A stretch of 64,000 nucleotides of DNA from Halomonas sp. HL-93 (GCF_900086985.1 NZ_LT593974.1:620001-684000), one strand, 5' to 3'; shown: positions 26,199-35,794, counted from the first letter of the stretch. Notes: generated from the letters alone by a model not told the origin. A program made the numbers and translations.

Positions 26199-27985
26199 AA
26201 CAACAAGGCGCGGCGCTAGTGATCGTTATGGCGCTGCTCGCCGGTGCCATGACGCTGGGCCTTTCGGGCATGCAAACCGCGCTGGTGGATGAGCGCTTGG
26301 CGGGTAATTATCGTGCTTCGACTCAGGCGCAGATGACCGCAGAAAATACCTTATCAGCGTTGGTCGACCCAGATAACACAACGCGCCGCAACGAATATCT
26401 TAATGATCTATTAGCTAATAACGAATTAGTTTCTGTCGGGCAAACCAAAAGTCTACGCGGGCGAGAGGTGGAAGCATTGCTCGAAGAAGGTGCATTGGAT
26501 GATTTTTTCAAACAACTGCTGCCCAACAATTATGAGGAGCTAAGCTCAGAAGACCAAGCCGAAATACACGGTACGCTGGTGGAAAATTTTGTATTGGAAT
26601 TTGAGCGACTAGAGGGCGATCAAATTGCTATTACCGCCTTGGATGATGGGTTACGCCAAAGTGCGCGCGGTCAATCGAGATTAGTTTATGCCCTAGGTGA
26701 AGGTTCGGGCAACCCAACGCCTTTTCAATCTCCTGTAGTGGGTTGTGAGGGGGTATCATCAGGAGGTGGCTCCATCATTAGCAGCTATCGTTCTAGCGAT
26801 GGGGGATGGAGTGGGGAGCCGGGGCGGTTTGCCAGCGATGATTTACCACTACTAAGAACGACCACTGAAAACGCCAATGTTGAACTGGGCGGGAATGAAC
26901 AACTTCACGGTGGAATAGAGGCCTTGGGCAGCGTGACAATGACTGGTTCGTCCCAGGTGTTTGGTAGCATATTGGCCAACCAAAATGTCAATCTGAACGC
27001 TGGGGGTGGGCGCGTCAGAGGGAACGTTGACAGCTTGTCCAATGTATTGTTCGGCAGTAGCACGCGGGTGGATGGGGAAGTTCGCGCTGAACAAGACATT
27101 AGGTTTAGCAATTATGCTGCTAGCGTAGGAGAGGCTATTTACGCTGGGGGCGATATTATATCTAGCCGCGACCCCGTTTCGGACCACTTAGATGCCGCCA
27201 ATCGGCAGAATTTTATGACCAATGCCGAACTTTCTTTAACGCCGATAGCCGAGCAAGACTGCGATCCCATCGATTTTAACGGCAAGAGTCTCAAAGATGA
27301 GATCGTTCGCTATCAAGATGAAATACCCACTATTGGTGATGTCACAGTTGGTAGTTATCCCAATGAACAATGGCGCTTCACGCCAACTGCCATGTCACGT
27401 TTTGATAAAACATGGAACGTTAATCGCTGGGTTGAGCATGCTGAACCAACTTCAAATACGCTAATGGAAGAACCGACAAGTTTCTATCGAGTTAATCATC
27501 TTCGTCTAACGAGCTCACCATCCTTGCGCGTCAGCGGTGGTGATATAGCGGTCATTGTGGATGGTGACTTTACTATGGACGGCGGTGGTGCAGGCTTAGT
27601 GATTGATGACGACAGTAGCTTGACTATTTTTGTCTCTGGCCGGGTTGATTTTGGGAGCGTATTAAATATGCCCGAAGCGAACTCGCTGAATAATCAAGGT
27701 AACCCAACGTTTTCGATATTTTCAGGCTACTCCGGCAATCAAACTGGAGTGAACTTTAGTGCCAGTAATCGCGTAGTGGCCAATGTATACGCACCCTACA
27801 CCGATATATCAGTAAACTCGGGATCCGATTTTTTCGGGAGTCTAAGAGGTCAGCGTGTAACGGTGAGCGGTAGTGGTAGCATTGTTTATGATGAATTGTT
27901 AGCTAGCGCCTTTTCAGAATCTATATCTGGGTCAGGATCAGGGGACAGTACTCGCTCAGGGTGGCAGCTTGTCGATTGGCAGTAG
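26195..27985 (+). CDS. pilX: Large PilX-like protein with beta-helix C-terminal region
   Basis: 596 residues, about three times a normal PilX. The N-terminus MKQQGAALVIVMALLAGAMT and the following MQTALVDERLAGNYRASTQA are the PilX signature (no Glu5, as usual for PilX). Residues ~50-160 are acidic and helical. From ~225 a series of ~18-residue turns with regular Gly/Asn/Val (LGGNEQLHGGIEALGSV, TGSSQVFGSILANQNVNL, GGGRVRGNVDSLSNV, GSSTRVDGEVRAEQDI) predicts a right-handed beta-helix, followed by a second such region near 450-590 (DUF7305-like). It is clearly AT-richer than its neighbours. No pilY1 follows; trpS comes next. The beta-helix may replace part of PilY1's tip role, which is inference. 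Confidence 0.75.
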   Translation: MKQQGAALVIVMALLAGAMTLGLSGMQTALVDERLAGNYRASTQAQMTAENTLSALVDPDNTTRRNEYLNDLLANNELVSVGQTKSLRGREVEALLEEGALDDFFKQLLPNNYEELSSEDQAEIHGTLVENFVLEFERLEGDQIAITALDDGLRQSARGQSRLVYALGEGSGNPTPFQSPVVGCEGVSSGGGSIISSYRSSDGGWSGEPGRFASDDLPLLRTTTENANVELGGNEQLHGGIEALGSVTMTGSSQVFGSILANQNVNLNAGGGRVRGNVDSLSNVLFGSSTRVDGEVRAEQDIRFSNYAASVGEAIYAGGDIISSRDPVSDHLDAANRQNFMTNAELSLTPIAEQDCDPIDFNGKSLKDEIVRYQDEIPTIGDVTVGSYPNEQWRFTPTAMSRFDKTWNVNRWVEHAEPTSNTLMEEPTSFYRVNHLRLTSSPSLRVSGGDIAVIVDGDFTMDGGGAGLVIDDDSSLTIFVSGRVDFGSVLNMPEANSLNNQGNPTFSIFSGYSGNQTGVNFSASNRVVANVYAPYTDISVNSGSDFFGSLRGQRVTVSGSGSIVYDELLASAFSESISGSGSGDSTRSGWQLVDWQ

Positions 27986-28045
27986 TGACCACTGACACAA
28001 GGCCGCGTTATCATAGCGCTATTTGCCCAAGAGCTTGAATGCCTT

Positions 28046-29068
28046 ATGAGTCAGTCACCCAAAACCCGTGTTCTAACCGGTATCACTACGTCCGGTACGC
28101 CCCATCTGGGCAACTACGTGGGGGCGATCAAACCCGCCATTGAGGCGAGCCAGGATCCCAGCGTTCAGTCGTTCTACTTTCTGGCCGATTTCCACGCGCT
28201 GATCAAGTGCCAGGATCCCGAGCGCGTTCAGCAGTCGCGCCTGGAAATCGCCGCGACCTGGCTGGCCCTTGGGCTGGATACCGATAACGCCATTTTTTAC
28301 CGCCAGTCGGATATTCCAGAAATCCCCGAGCTAACCTGGATGCTTTCCTGCGTATGCGCCAAGGGGCTGATGAACCGCGCCCACGCCTATAAAGCCGCTG
28401 TGGCTGAGAACGAGGAAGCAGGTAATCAGGATCCGGATAAAGGCATCACCATGGGGTTATTCGGCTACCCCGTGCTGATGGCGGCGGATATTCTGATGTT
28501 TAACGCCAACAAGGTGCCTGTGGGCCGCGACCAGATTCAGCATATCGAGATGGCGCGGGATATCGCCGGGCGCTTCAATCACCTATATAAAGGCGAGTAT
28601 TTCATCCTGCCCAACGCGGTGGTGGATGAAAAGAGCCAGGTGCTTGGCGGGCTGGACGGGCGCAAAATGTCCAAGAGCTACAACAACACGATTCCGTTAT
28701 TCGCGGCTGAGAAAAAGCTGCAAAAGCTGGTGCGTAAAATCAAAACCAACTCGCTGGAGCCCGGCGAGCCAAAAGACCCTGATACCTGCACGCTGTTTCA
28801 GATTTATGCGGCCTTTGCCTCGGCCGAGGAAACCGCGACCATGCGCCAGCAGTACGCCGAGGGCATTGGCTGGGGTGATGCGAAAAATCAGGTGTTTGAG
28901 TATCTCAACGCCCATCTTGAAAAACCCCGCGAGCGTTACAACGCGCTAATGGAAGACCCTGGGCATATTGAAACGGTACTCCAGCGCGGGGCAGAGCGCG
29001 CACGCGAGGAAGCCGCGGTGACGATGGATAAGTTGCGTACCGCTGTGGGTCTGGGGCGCTTTATTTAA
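28046..29068 (+). CDS. trpS: Tryptophanyl-tRNA synthetase
   Basis: 340 residues. The HIGH-type motif is in [16 protein letters not shown] near residue 15 and KMSKS in [18 protein letters not shown] near 207; [16 protein letters not shown] and [10 protein letters not shown] are also conserved. It charges tRNA-Trp. The slightly shorter bacterial form fits the second TrpS type found in many gammaproteobacteria. Followed by a bidirectional-looking terminator. Confidence 0.96.
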   Translation: MSQSPKTRVLTGITTSGTPHLGNYVGAIKPAIEASQDPSVQSFYFLADFHALIKCQDPERVQQSRLEIAATWLALGLDTDNAIFYRQSDIPEIPELTWMLSCVCAKGLMNRAHAYKAAVAENEEAGNQDPDKGITMGLFGYPVLMAADILMFNANKVPVGRDQIQHIEMARDIAGRFNHLYKGEYFILPNAVVDEKSQVLGGLDGRKMSKSYNNTIPLFAAEKKLQKLVRKIKTNSLEPGEPKDPDTCTLFQIYAAFASAEETATMRQQYAEGIGWGDAKNQVFEYLNAHLEKPRERYNALMEDPGHIETVLQRGAERAREEAAVTMDKLRTAVGLGRFI

Positions 29069-29103
29069 GCTCTCATCTTCGCCCCTTTCGTGGTATTGCT
29101 ACT

Positions 29104-29144
29104 AAAACGCCCCGCTTTATTTAAAAGCAGGGCGTTTGTTTTTT
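29104..29144 (+). terminator. Intrinsic terminator of trpS
   Basis: AAACGCCCCGCTTT / AAAGCAGGGCGTTT stem with one C-A mismatch and a four-base loop, then GTTTTTT. An A-run before the stem could also let it act on the converging gene that ends at 29171. Confidence 0.85.
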
Positions 29145-29170
29145 AACGCTATCCGTTATGGCCTGAGTGG

Positions 29171-30019
29171 TTAAGCACCCGGATTTTGCTCGATGCCTTG
29201 CAGGTACCAGGGGGCATCGTCGCGCATCGCCCGGGTTAAGTGCCAGGTCTCGTTGAACTCGGTTTGTTCTCCGTTTTCTTCCAGTAGGCCGTGGAAAATG
29301 ACCGTCGCTTCGGCCTGGTCGCCCACTTCGGCAACATTACCCAACTCGGCGAATAAGCGCACAATCTCGGTACGGTTATTGGCGGGCTGCTGGGCGCGTT
29401 CTTCGCGCAGCACGTTGTAATATGCGGGCGTTACGTACTCCTGAATGCGGCTGAAGTCGTTATTGTCCCAGGCGCGCTGCAGGGTCATGAAATGCTCTTT
29501 GGCGCCACTCAAGAAGCGTTCTTTATCAAACCACTCAGGCGTTGTTGCGCCTGAGTGGCTGTCGGTTGCAGCGCTGCTGCCTTCTTGCGCGTCGAAACGT
29601 GGTGCAGAGGTGGGGCCGCTCGACCGTGCATGACCCGAAGACGAGGGTGCGGGCGCTCGCTGCTGGCGCATTGCCCGGAAGGCCATGACTGCCAGCAGAG
29701 CGACGCCTGCCATGACCAGCAGATCCATCAAGCGCAACTCATCAAAGGCGCCGCCAAAGAACAGCGCGGCCAAAAGTCCGCCGGCCAATAAGCCTCCGAA
29801 CATGCCGCCCATTCCGCCGCGACGGGCCGCTGCTGAACCTGCTTGGCCCTGGTCGTTGCGCTGTGCCTGCTGTTGCTGGGTAGCCGCCGGACGATCTGCC
29901 GAGCGCGACATGCTGCCGCTGCTGGCGCCGCCACCGAAGCGTCGTGCGTCGGCGGACTCGACCGCCAGGCCAAAGCCCATTGCGCCTACCAATAAGATGA
30001 CGAAAAACTGTCGCAACAT
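29171..30019 (-). CDS. Tim44-like domain membrane protein
   Basis: 282 residues from the ATG at 30019 (GGAGACAC upstream; 19 codons shorter than the longest frame). A hydrophobic signal-like N-terminus (LRQFFVILLVGAMGFGLAV) is followed by an Ala/Gln/Ser-rich stretch, a Gly-rich hydrophobic pair (GGMGGMFGGLLAGGLLAALF, LMDLLVMAGVALLAVMA), a Pro/Ser linker and a C-terminal Tim44-like domain from ~165 (KERFLSGAKEHFMTLQRAWD, YVTPAYYNVLREE, TWHLTRA). This architecture is widespread in proteobacteria and is of unknown function. Confidence 0.85.
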   Translation of the reverse strand: MLRQFFVILLVGAMGFGLAVESADARRFGGGASSGSMSRSADRPAATQQQQAQRNDQGQAGSAAARRGGMGGMFGGLLAGGLLAALFFGGAFDELRLMDLLVMAGVALLAVMAFRAMRQQRAPAPSSSGHARSSGPTSAPRFDAQEGSSAATDSHSGATTPEWFDKERFLSGAKEHFMTLQRAWDNNDFSRIQEYVTPAYYNVLREERAQQPANNRTEIVRLFAELGNVAEVGDQAEATVIFHGLLEENGEQTEFNETWHLTRAMRDDAPWYLQGIEQNPGA

Positions 30020-30150
30020 TGTGTGTCTCCGGATTAACAAGCGCCGCTGGGGCGCGAAGGTGATGCAATGAACCAAGTTTAACGCCTATACGCATCGTGC
30101 GTCGTCTGTTTCAATCTGTCTTTGTATAAAGACAATAATGAGGTGGCATC

Positions 30151-30726
30151 GTGCGCTTGCAACGCGATAAAAGTTTACTGCTGATGGTCGATTTCCAAGC
30201 GGGCTTACTGCCAGCGATTGACGGCGGTGAGGCCGCTATAAGCGAGGCTCATTGGCTGTTTGGCGTAGCCGATGCGCTGGCAGTGCCCGTATGGCTAACT
30301 GAACAAATGCCCGAGAAACTTGGGGGCACGGCACTAGCGTTACTGGAAGCCCGACAAGCGCCCACGATATGGCAAAAGCAGCACTTCGGGATTATGGAGG
30401 AAGCCGTGTTTCGTGAGGCGCTGCATGCGTCGGGCAGGCATCAGGTGGTGTTGTGCGGCACCGAGGCGCATATTTGCGTACTGCAAACGGCACTCGGGCT
30501 ATTAGCCGAAGGCTATGCGGTCTATTGGCTCAGCGAGGCGACGGCAAGCCGCCGGGCCGAGGAAGCGATGCTGGCGCGCGAGAGGGCCTGTGCCTTGGGG
30601 GCGCAGGCGGTCTCGGCGGATATGGTGGCCTACGAGTGGCTTCACCGCTGTGATACAGCGTCTTTCAGCGCGGTCCACCAGCAGTTTTTGAAGCCTCGTG
30701 CGGCGAAAGCAGTGCGTTTTTTCTAG
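30151..30726 (+). CDS. Isochorismatase-like cysteine hydrolase (YcaC type)
   Basis: 191 residues from GTG at 30151 with AGGTGG upstream. Catalytic Asp in LLMVDFQAGLL near residue 14, Lys in WQKQHFGIM near 75 and Cys in CGTEAHICVLQTALGL near 111. Isochorismatase-superfamily hydrolases cut C-N or C-O bonds in small compounds; YcaC-like members have no settled substrate. It stands alone and converges with yaaA. Confidence 0.85.
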   Translation: MRLQRDKSLLLMVDFQAGLLPAIDGGEAAISEAHWLFGVADALAVPVWLTEQMPEKLGGTALALLEARQAPTIWQKQHFGIMEEAVFREALHASGRHQVVLCGTEAHICVLQTALGLLAEGYAVYWLSEATASRRAEEAMLARERACALGAQAVSADMVAYEWLHRCDTASFSAVHQQFLKPRAAKAVRFF

Positions 30727-30734
30727 GCGTGTGT

Positions 30735-31514
30735 TTAACGCTCGGCTTCGCGCCGGGTGAAGACAAAGGTATCGCCTTGTGACGCGGCGGCATCGAAGCG
30801 GTAACCGGCAACATCAAATGCTTTTAGCGCCTCGGGGTCGTTAATGTTCTGACGAATTATCCAGGCGCTCATCAGGCCGCGCGCCTTTTTGGCGTAGAAG
30901 CTGATGATCTTGAAGGTGCCATTTTTTTCATCTTTAAATACCGGCGTGATGATCCGGGCATCCAGTTTCTTGGCATCAACGGCTTTGAAATACTCGTTGG
31001 AAGCCAGGTTAACCAGCACCTTTGAACCGCTTTCGGCAATAGCTGCGTCCAGCGCTTTGGTTAGCGTGGGCTTCCAGTAGGCATAGAGATCCTTGCCTGC
31101 CGAGTTAGCTAGTTTGGTGCCCATCTCAAGCCGGTAGGGCTGGATCAGATCCAGCGGGCGCAACAGGCCATAAAGACCTGAGAGAATACGCAGGTGCTGT
31201 TGAGCAAAGCGATTCTCACTGTCGCTGAACGTGTCAGCTTCAAGCCCCGTGTACACATCACCCTGAAAGGCCTGGGCGGCGGGCTTGGCGTTTTCCAGCG
31301 AAAACGGCGGCTGCCATTCGGTAAAGCGGGCCGCGTTCAAGCCTGCCAGTTTGTCGCTAATGCCCATGAGGTCGCTGATCTGCTGCGGTGAATAGTCGCG
31401 CAGGATATCGATGAGTGCTTGGCTATCAGCCAGAAAATCCGGCTGACTGACGTCTTGGGTGGTTGACGGGGTTTCAAAATCCAGCGTTTTGGCCGGTGAA
31501 ATAACGCTCAACAT
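30735..31514 (-). CDS. yaaA: Peroxide stress protein YaaA
   Basis: 259 residues, full family length. [16 protein letters not shown] at the N-terminus, [61 protein letters not shown] and [13 protein letters not shown] are the DUF328/YaaA landmarks. In E. coli YaaA is induced through OxyR and limits free iron during peroxide stress. An OxyR site is not obvious here. Confidence 0.92.
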   Translation of the reverse strand: MLSVISPAKTLDFETPSTTQDVSQPDFLADSQALIDILRDYSPQQISDLMGISDKLAGLNAARFTEWQPPFSLENAKPAAQAFQGDVYTGLEADTFSDSENRFAQQHLRILSGLYGLLRPLDLIQPYRLEMGTKLANSAGKDLYAYWKPTLTKALDAAIAESGSKVLVNLASNEYFKAVDAKKLDARIITPVFKDEKNGTFKIISFYAKKARGLMSAWIIRQNINDPEALKAFDVAGYRFDAAASQGDTFVFTRREAER

Positions 31515-31552
31515 GGCAGCTTCCTTGGGACATCGTCGATGTAATGGACCAC

Positions 31553-31583
31553 ATTATACCAAGCCTCGGCGATGGCCGAGGCT
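31553..31583 (-). promoter_or_regulatory. Hairpin and -10 element between tas-like gene and yaaA
   Basis: On the minus strand a perfect 9-bp hairpin AGCCTCGGC / GCCGAGGCT (31562-31583) is followed within four bases by TATAAT (31553-31558), 39 bases before the yaaA ATG. The hairpin lacks a U-tract, so it may be a weak terminator for the upstream gene or part of the yaaA control region. No clear -35 was found. Confidence 0.45.
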
Positions 31584-31608
31584 ATGAGATCGATAGCGTA
31601 ATCTTCTA

Positions 31609-32640
31609 TCAAGGGCAGGGGTTGGGCATGCGGTGATGGATATCGTCGATTGCTTCCAACAGGTCGTCGTCAAGCTTGAGACTTTCGCTGGCTAAGTTGC
31701 TTTCCAACTGTTCCATGGTGGTGGCGCCAATGATGTTGCTGGTCAGAAAACTGCGCGAATTGACGAACGCGAGGGCCATTTGCGCTGGGTCGAGGCCGTA
31801 ATCCCGCGCCAGCGCTACATAGGCGTGGGTGGCGGCTTCGGCTTCTGGCGATGTGTAGCGCTTGAAACGTTCGTACAAGGTGAGGCGCCCTTTAGGCGGC
31901 CGTGCGCCATTCAGATATTTACCCGAGAGCACGCCAAAACCCAGCGGCGAGTAGGCCAGTAGCCCGACGTCTTCGCGGTGGGCGATTTCCGCCATACCCA
32001 CTTCAAACGAACGGTTGAGCAGGTTGTAGGGGTTTTGGATCGAGGCAACCCGCGGTACATCGAGCTGGTCGGCAAGCTGAAGGGCGCGCATGGTGCCCCA
32101 GGGGGTATCGTTTGACAGGCCGATAGCGCGAATTTTACCGGCGTCGACGAGCTCTTTCAGGGCGCTCAAGGTCTCCTCAAGCGGTGTGGCATCTTCTTCT
32201 TCGTTATGCGTATAGCCCAGCTTGCCGAAAAAGTTGGTGCTGCGATCGGGCCAATGCAGCTGGTAAAGGTCGACGTAGTCGGTTTGCAGGCGCTCAAGGC
32301 TTGCGTCGATCGCCTTGAAGAGGTGTTCGCGGGTCAGACGCGGCCCACCGCGTATATGGTCAAGCCCGGGGCCGGCAGCCTTGGTGGCGATAATGACGTC
32401 GTCGCGTTCGCCGCGCTGCTTGAGCCAGCTACCGATATAGTGTTCGGTTAACCCCTGGGTCTCGGCCTTGGGCGGCACTGGGTACATTTCGGCAGTATCA
32501 ATAAAGTTGATGCCAAAGGCGACGGCGCGATCAAGCTGTTCGTGGGCCTCGGCTTCGCTGTTTTGTTCGCCAAACGTCATGGTGCCCAGGCAAAGACGGC
32601 TGACGTCCATCCCGGTTCTGCCCAATGGTCGCGTTTGCAT
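31609..32640 (-). CDS. tas: Tas-like aldo/keto reductase
   Basis: 343 residues. LGRTGMDVSRLCLGTMTFGE, INFIDTAEMYPVPPKAE with catalytic Asp and Tyr near residue 48-53, VIIATKAAGPG with the Lys, VDLYQLHWPDRST with the His, and a C-terminal NADP site (NIIGATTMEQLESNL). Length and the VPP insertion after the Tyr match E. coli Tas, an NADP(H)-dependent reductase whose physiological substrate is not settled. It is unrelated in subgroup to the AKR at 1731. Confidence 0.88.
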   Translation of the reverse strand: MQTRPLGRTGMDVSRLCLGTMTFGEQNSEAEAHEQLDRAVAFGINFIDTAEMYPVPPKAETQGLTEHYIGSWLKQRGERDDVIIATKAAGPGLDHIRGGPRLTREHLFKAIDASLERLQTDYVDLYQLHWPDRSTNFFGKLGYTHNEEEDATPLEETLSALKELVDAGKIRAIGLSNDTPWGTMRALQLADQLDVPRVASIQNPYNLLNRSFEVGMAEIAHREDVGLLAYSPLGFGVLSGKYLNGARPPKGRLTLYERFKRYTSPEAEAATHAYVALARDYGLDPAQMALAFVNSRSFLTSNIIGATTMEQLESNLASESLKLDDDLLEAIDDIHHRMPNPCP

Positions 32641-32890
32641 GATGGTCTCCTTGTATGAATACGATTACCAGCGGGATGCACACCGATTTCAGTGCATCGC
32701 GACGGGGGTTGTGTGGCATGTTAGCGAGGCGTTCGCCAAGCAGCAAATCAGAGGGGTTGAGTCGTTGCCACGGCAGGCGTATGCTTGCCAGCCCATTGAC
32801 CGGCCAAGGGCCGGTTTATCGCGTGGTTGGTTGTCTCATAGGGAGTGACGGCTAGCCCAATGTTTCAACAAACAGGCAGAGTCGTTTGCC

Positions 32891-33379
32891 ATGACACAGG
32901 CATCATCTTTGTTTACTCGGCTGGAGTTTCGGCTAGCCGAGCGGCTGTTTCAAAATCGTTGGTTATTGCCACGCTCGCCGCGTACCCAGCGGTTAACGCT
33001 GCGCTTGTTTAAGCGCTGCGCCGAGGCGGGCCATCCCGATGCACTTTCCGTTTACGGCCACATGCTGTTTCAACGTAGCTTATCGCCCCAGGATAAAGCG
33101 CGTGGTGCACGCTATGTGCTGGAAGCTGCCCATGCAGGCGATGTAAAGTCTCAGTATCAGGCAGCAAAAATTTACGAGCACGGCTGCGTGCAGTATCCGC
33201 GCCGTGATGATTATGCGGTCACCTGGTATGCCCGTGCGGCGCAATCCGGCCACTCGTTAGCGGCTGAGCGTCTTGCGCATGCTTACCGGGTTGGTGAGCT
33301 GGGCTTAACGGCCGATGCCGACCAGGCCGCTTACTGGCAAAGTCTGGTGCGTCAGCCGTCCGACCCTGTCGCGGCATGA
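32891..33379 (+). CDS. Sel1-like repeat protein
   Basis: 162 residues, no signal peptide. Three to four Sel1/TPR-like units can be seen: CAEAGHPDALSVYGHMLFQR, ARYVLEAAHAGDVKSQYQAA, YARAAQSGHSLAAERLAHAY, with an extra insertion between them. Such solenoids bind partner proteins. Small members next to unrelated genes have no known role. The next gene starts 34 bases later. Confidence 0.8.
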   Translation: MTQASSLFTRLEFRLAERLFQNRWLLPRSPRTQRLTLRLFKRCAEAGHPDALSVYGHMLFQRSLSPQDKARGARYVLEAAHAGDVKSQYQAAKIYEHGCVQYPRRDDYAVTWYARAAQSGHSLAAERLAHAYRVGELGLTADADQAAYWQSLVRQPSDPVAA

Positions 33380-33413
33380 TGTGCCGTTGCCTTTTTCGCA
33401 AGTGAGGCCGTCC

Positions 33414-33914
33414 GTGTCCGAGACGCTACCTACCGTGTTGGATATTGAAGCGTCCGGTTTCGGGCGCGGTAGCTACCCGATTGAGGTGGGAATTGCCCGT
33501 GCCGACGGCACCAGCTGCGCGTTTCTGATTCAACCGCTTGAAGAGTGGACGCACTGGGACCCCAAGGCTGAGTTGCTACACGGCATTGCGCGCGAGCGCT
33601 TAATGCGTGAAGGCTATCCGGTGCGCCAAGTGGCGCGCTGGCTTAACGACGAGCTAAGTGGCGAGGGTAAGGCGTATAGCGATAGCTGGGGGTACGACAA
33701 CACCTGGCTTTCGCTGCTGTTTCATCACGCGGGGATGCTGCCGGGTTTTCGTCTGGAAGCGTTGAGAATCTTGCTTAGCGAAGACCAGCAGGCGCTGTGG
33801 AGCGATACCAAGGAAGCCGTCATTGCCGAGCGCGGTATTCACCGCCACCGCGCCGGTGAGGATGCGCGGCTACTGCAGTTGACCTACCAGCGAACCCGCC
33901 AGCTTTGCCAGTAG
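33414..33914 (+). CDS. 3'-5' exonuclease (DEDD fold)
   Basis: 166 residues from the GTG at 33414, which has GAGG six bases upstream; longer in-frame starts at 33315 and 33381 overlap or abut the Sel1 gene and lack a better site. The first acidic pair lies in VLDIEASGFGRGSYPIEVG, another Asp in SDSWGYDNTWLSLLF, and the last motif is HRHRAGEDARLLQLTY. This is the RNase H-like DEDD pattern. Probably acts on DNA or RNA 3' ends; the substrate is unknown. Confidence 0.8.
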   Translation: MSETLPTVLDIEASGFGRGSYPIEVGIARADGTSCAFLIQPLEEWTHWDPKAELLHGIARERLMREGYPVRQVARWLNDELSGEGKAYSDSWGYDNTWLSLLFHHAGMLPGFRLEALRILLSEDQQALWSDTKEAVIAERGIHRHRAGEDARLLQLTYQRTRQLCQ

Positions 33915-33932
33915 ATGGCTCGCCGCGCCCCT

Positions 33933-34475
33933 CTATCCTTGTGCTTCTAGCGCCTCAAGCAGCGCGTCGGGGGTCTCGGCATCAAGTAGCATGTCACGGG
34001 TTGCTTGTGCCATGAACCCTTGCTCGACGGTGCTATTCAAAAATGTCAGTAGCGGCGTATAGAAACCCTCAATATTGAGCAGCCCCAGCGGTTTTTCATG
34101 TAAGCCCAGATAGCCCCAGGTCCACGTCTCGAACAGTTCTTCAAAGGTGCCAATGCCGCCGGGCAAGGCGATGAAACCATCGGCGTTAGCGGCCATGGTG
34201 GCCTTGCGTTCGTGCATGTTGGGTACGCGGATTAACTCGCTGAGGCCAAAATGGGCCTGCTCGCGCTCTACCAGATGGTCCGGCATGACGCCGATAACTT
34301 CGCCGCCCGCCTCCAGTGCCGCATTGGCTAGCACGCCCATCAAACCAACCCGGGCGCCCCCGTAAACCAGCGTGTGTCCGCGAGCCGCAAGGGTTTGTCC
34401 AAGTGTTTGGGCGGCATGACGGAAGGCGGGGCTGTTACCTTCCCGCGAGCCAAGGTAAACGCAAATTCGAGACAT
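33933..34475 (-). CDS. LOG family protein (nucleoside 5'-monophosphate phosphoribohydrolase type)
   Basis: 180 residues from the ATG at 34475 (GGAAG upstream; an in-frame start 18 codons earlier overlaps the DUF501 gene). GGARVGLMGVLANAAL and the family motif ALPGGIGTFEELFETWTW (PGGxGTxxE) are clear, with the Arg in ELIRVPNMHERKATM. LOG proteins split the base from nucleoside monophosphates; in bacteria the role is usually housekeeping or unknown. It is the last gene of a five-gene leftward group starting at 36326. Confidence 0.9.
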   Translation of the reverse strand: MSRICVYLGSREGNSPAFRHAAQTLGQTLAARGHTLVYGGARVGLMGVLANAALEAGGEVIGVMPDHLVEREQAHFGLSELIRVPNMHERKATMAANADGFIALPGGIGTFEELFETWTWGYLGLHEKPLGLLNIEGFYTPLLTFLNSTVEQGFMAQATRDMLLDAETPDALLEALEAQG

Positions 34476-34486
34476 CTCACTTCCTT

Positions 34487-35008
34487 TTAAGCTAGGCAGG
34501 TGTTGACGTGATGGTGGGTATCCAGCCATTGGCCAATGACATTATTGCCGCACAGGTGGTGCGCGTACTGGGTGTGTAAACAACGTACCTGATGCCAGTT
34601 GCTAATGCCGCCGATGCCGCGCTTGGTGAGTACGTCCGTGTAACCGCGCTCAGCGACCTCGGCGCGCTGTGCCTCACTCATCAACGCCCAGCGCGTCTCA
34701 ACATAGTCACGGTGGCTTTGCTGGTAGGCGGCCAGGAAGTCAGGCTCGTCCTGTAACTGCTGTTCCAGTGACTTGATGACGCCCACGGCTTCGATGCGCG
34801 AAATCTCGACTTTAAGTACATCGGAGCATAGCCAGTAAAGCGTCGGGAAAGGTTTGCCTTCGACAATCGGTGCCATACGCAGCACCAGCGGCGTGTTGTT
34901 GCTATCCACGGCGGCCACGGCCTCAATGCCTTTTGGTGGGCGGCCAAGCTGTTGGGTAATAATCGCCAGTTGGCGCTCGTCTGGGGCATGATCGGTGCGA
35001 ATCACCAT
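34487..35008 (-). CDS. DUF501 domain protein
   Basis: 173 residues. QLGRPPKGIEAVAAV, PTLYWLCSDVLKVEISRIEA and the C-terminal GIGGISNWHQVRCLHTQYAH with LCGNNVIGQWLD are conserved in DUF501 proteins. Conserved His and Cys residues in the last part suggest a metal site, but no function is established. Cotranscribed with the LOG gene 11 bases downstream. Confidence 0.85.
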   Translation of the reverse strand: MVIRTDHAPDERQLAIITQQLGRPPKGIEAVAAVDSNNTPLVLRMAPIVEGKPFPTLYWLCSDVLKVEISRIEAVGVIKSLEQQLQDEPDFLAAYQQSHRDYVETRWALMSEAQRAEVAERGYTDVLTKRGIGGISNWHQVRCLHTQYAHHLCGNNVIGQWLDTHHHVNTCLA

Positions 35009-35044
35009 GGGCGGGTCTCTTACTGGCAGTATTGTTGTGCAGGA

Positions 35045-35338
35045 TTATTCCCGAACAAACTTGGTGGAGCGGCCAACGGCGCGAAAAAAGCAGCGGTTGA
35101 GCTGTTCCGGAGACGCGACATAATGCCAGGTACGTTCACAGTATTCAGCCGCTCGCGCCATTAGCACATCGTAAAGTCGGTTGAACGGCGCATCATAATC
35201 GTAGGGGTCGGCACCGAACAAGCGGATATGCGGATAGTCTGCAAAGCGCTCCATAAAATAGCGCTCAAGGTCCGCCTCAACGGCGCGGTGTTGGGCAGTG
35301 TTGTCCGGGTCTAGCCATAGATTGTAGCGGATCGCCAT
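35045..35338 (-). CDS. Conserved small protein of unknown function
   Basis: 97 residues. I do not recognise a family. It has no signal or membrane segment, is rich in aromatic residues (DPYDYDAPFNRLYDVLMA, YCERTWHYVASPEQLNR) and has a plausible start with GGAG (antisense of CTCC at 35345-35348) upstream. It lies between the thioesterase and DUF501 genes with short gaps, so it is probably real and coexpressed. Confidence 0.6.
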   Translation of the reverse strand: MAIRYNLWLDPDNTAQHRAVEADLERYFMERFADYPHIRLFGADPYDYDAPFNRLYDVLMARAAEYCERTWHYVASPEQLNRCFFRAVGRSTKFVRE

Positions 35339-35377
35339 GGGGCACTCCTGGCCGCCCCGTTGCCGGGGCGTAGCGGT

Positions 35378-35794
35378 TCAGGCGGGGGCGGGCGCTTCTT
35401 GCAGATGGGCTTCGAGCGCTTCCCGCAAATCGCCTTCAATGGGCACGGTGCATTTGGCATGATGATCGTATTGCACCAGGATCGTATGCCCAACATTGGT
35501 TAACTTGCCGTGCTGGCGCGCCTCCTGGGTGACGGTAAATGAGCTGTTGCCCAGGCGCGTCAGGTACGTACGTAATTCGATATCGTGACCGTAAAACAGT
35601 TCAGCACGGTAGTCGACCTCCATCCGCGCCATGATCAGCCGCCACGCTTTAGGGTTCAGGTCGGGGGTGAATAACCTGAACAGGTCGTTGCGAGCTAGCT
35701 CAAACCAGGCGGGAAGACGGGTGTTATTGATATGGCCAAGGGCATCGGTGTCATAAAACGCCGGTTCGATGATACGGGTAAACATTGGCGCCAT
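35378..35794 (-). CDS. Acyl-CoA thioesterase (hotdog, YbgC/FadM-like)
   Basis: 138 residues; the start could also be the ATG three codons downstream (MFTRI). The hotdog signature AFYDTDALGHINNTRLPAWF contains the catalytic Asp, and AELFYGHDIELRTYLTRLGN and VGHTILVQYDH follow. It hydrolyses acyl-CoA thioesters in the cytoplasm. Middle gene of the leftward group of small genes. Confidence 0.85.
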   Translation of the reverse strand: MAPMFTRIIEPAFYDTDALGHINNTRLPAWFELARNDLFRLFTPDLNPKAWRLIMARMEVDYRAELFYGHDIELRTYLTRLGNSSFTVTQEARQHGKLTNVGHTILVQYDHHAKCTVPIEGDLREALEAHLQEAPAPA

